Assembly: GCF_900102375.1 (NCBI RefSeq)
Contig: NZ_FNBO01000014.1
Coordinates: forward strand, 1-64,000
Direction: 5' to 3'
Origin: Halorubrum xinjiangense
GTDB taxonomy: Archaea > Halobacteriota > Halobacteria > Halobacteriales > Haloferacaceae
DNA: 64,000 nt
Positions within the stretch are counted from its first letter, which is position 1; every line of letters starts with the position of its first letter. The notes beneath the pieces were generated by a model that ran no database searches, was not told the DNA's origin, and was given only the letters and a program-made list of their open reading frames with translations. Below are positions 63,417 through 64,000 of this stretch, piece by piece. The translations under genes were made by a program, and so were the position numbers.

Positions 63417-64000
63417 ATGAGTTATCGGATCGGTCTCGTCGGCAAGCCCTCGGTGGGGAAGTCGACGTTCTTCAACGCCGCGACGATGAACGACGTGCCC
63501 GAGGGCGCGTACCCGTTCACCACCATCGACCCGACCGTCGGCGAGGCGTACGTCCGCGTCGACTGCGCCGCCCCCGAGTTCGACGAGACGTGTACGCCGA
63601 GCGTCGGCGTCTGCCGCGAGGGGACGCGGTTCGTCCCCGTGAAGCTCGTCGACGTCGCCGGGCTCGTCCCGGGAGCCCACGAGGGGCGCGGCCTCGGCAA
63701 CCAGTTCCTCACCGACCTCAACGAGACCGACGTGCTGATCCACGTCGTCGACTTCTCGGGGAAGACGGACATCGAAGGCGAGGCGACCGAGGGCCACGAC
63801 CCGCGCGAGGACATCGACTTCTTAGAGGAGGAGCTCGACGCGTGGTACCTCGACGTGTTAGCGAAGGGGATAGAGAAGTTCGAGACGCGCTACCAGGGCT
63901 CGGAGGCGGCGATCGAGGAGGAGCTCGCCGAGCAGATGTCCGCGTTCGGCACGGACAAGGACCGGATGAAGCGGACGATCCTCGCGCAGGGGCTCGAACT
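63417..64000 (+). CDS. YchF/OLA1-like P-loop GTPase, start only (runs off the window)
   Basis: About 194 residues are visible, and the frame stays open to the window edge. It starts MSYRIGLVGKPSVGKST, with the P-loop GKPSVGKST, a switch II VDVAGLVPGAHEGRGLG and an N(L/I)xD-like segment. The order matches archaeal YchF-type proteins that end in a TGS domain (not in this window). An ATG 6 bases upstream is in frame and also possible. It probably binds nucleotide at the ribosome. Confidence 0.9.
   Translation, partial: MSYRIGLVGKPSVGKSTFFNAATMNDVPEGAYPFTTIDPTVGEAYVRVDCAAPEFDETCTPSVGVCREGTRFVPVKLVDVAGLVPGAHEGRGLGNQFLTDLNETDVLIHVVDFSGKTDIEGEATEGHDPREDIDFLEEELDAWYLDVLAKGIEKFETRYQGSEAAIEEELAEQMSAFGTDKDRMKRTILAQGLE

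Overview
The window is haloarchaeal chromosome. The DNA is very GC-rich, the proteins are strongly acidic, many genes have a TATA box 25-35 bases before the start codon with almost no leader, and there are two TFB genes, a halocyanin, archaeal GatE, Elp3 and METTL5-like genes. The 16S sequence and gene content look like Haloferacales, possibly Halorubrum, but genus was not tested by alignment.

Bases 1-5411 hold a complete rRNA operon: 16S, tRNA-Ala(TGC), 23S, 5S and a terminator. Both large rRNAs sit inside long processing stems. In each stem I could derive a full bulge-helix-bulge (3-4-3) splice motif from the sequence.

Bases 5.6-16.2 kb hold mixed housekeeping genes: two EamA-type or small membrane proteins, a histidine kinase, an OGG1-like glycosylase, UPF0212 and UPF0058 proteins, an unlisted 59-residue zinc ribbon, the first TFB and a Zn-dependent amidohydrolase. 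Bases 16.2-25.8 kb form a cytoplasmic alpha-glucan module: GH13 hydrolase, MalQ and a cation exchanger on the minus strand, divergent from a 1,584-residue protein with two GH15-like units. Bases 25.8-33.9 kb carry a MutS2-like ATPase with an overlapping small gene, an MBL hydrolase, an acyl-CoA dehydrogenase, a MenE-like ligase with acidic insertions, a universal stress protein and the second TFB.

Bases 34.2-46.7 kb are rich in RNA-modification genes: a METTL5-like methyltransferase with a small partner, an RsmB/NOP methyltransferase overlapping a PUA-like protein, and Elp3. Also here are a rhomboid-like protein, an RHH regulator, a molybdopterin oxidoreductase, isochorismate synthase, a PAC2 chaperone and a Bax1 (DUF790) nuclease without an adjacent XPB gene. 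Bases 46.8-64 kb hold a secreted subtilase, RqcH, PurF, a two-domain halocyanin with a DUF420 protein, tRNA-Leu(GAG), GatE, PsiE, an Lrp/EamA pair, a ferredoxin, BirA, a second Usp and the start of a YchF-like GTPase.

The most unusual signal is a dispersed, non-coding, three-hairpin element present at about 42.7, 44.6 and 54.9 kb, plus a solo end. Its hairpin arms differ between copies through paired changes that keep base pairing. Two copies have a TATA box exactly 27 bases before the same conserved boundary, so it may be a structured RNA or a small mobile element.
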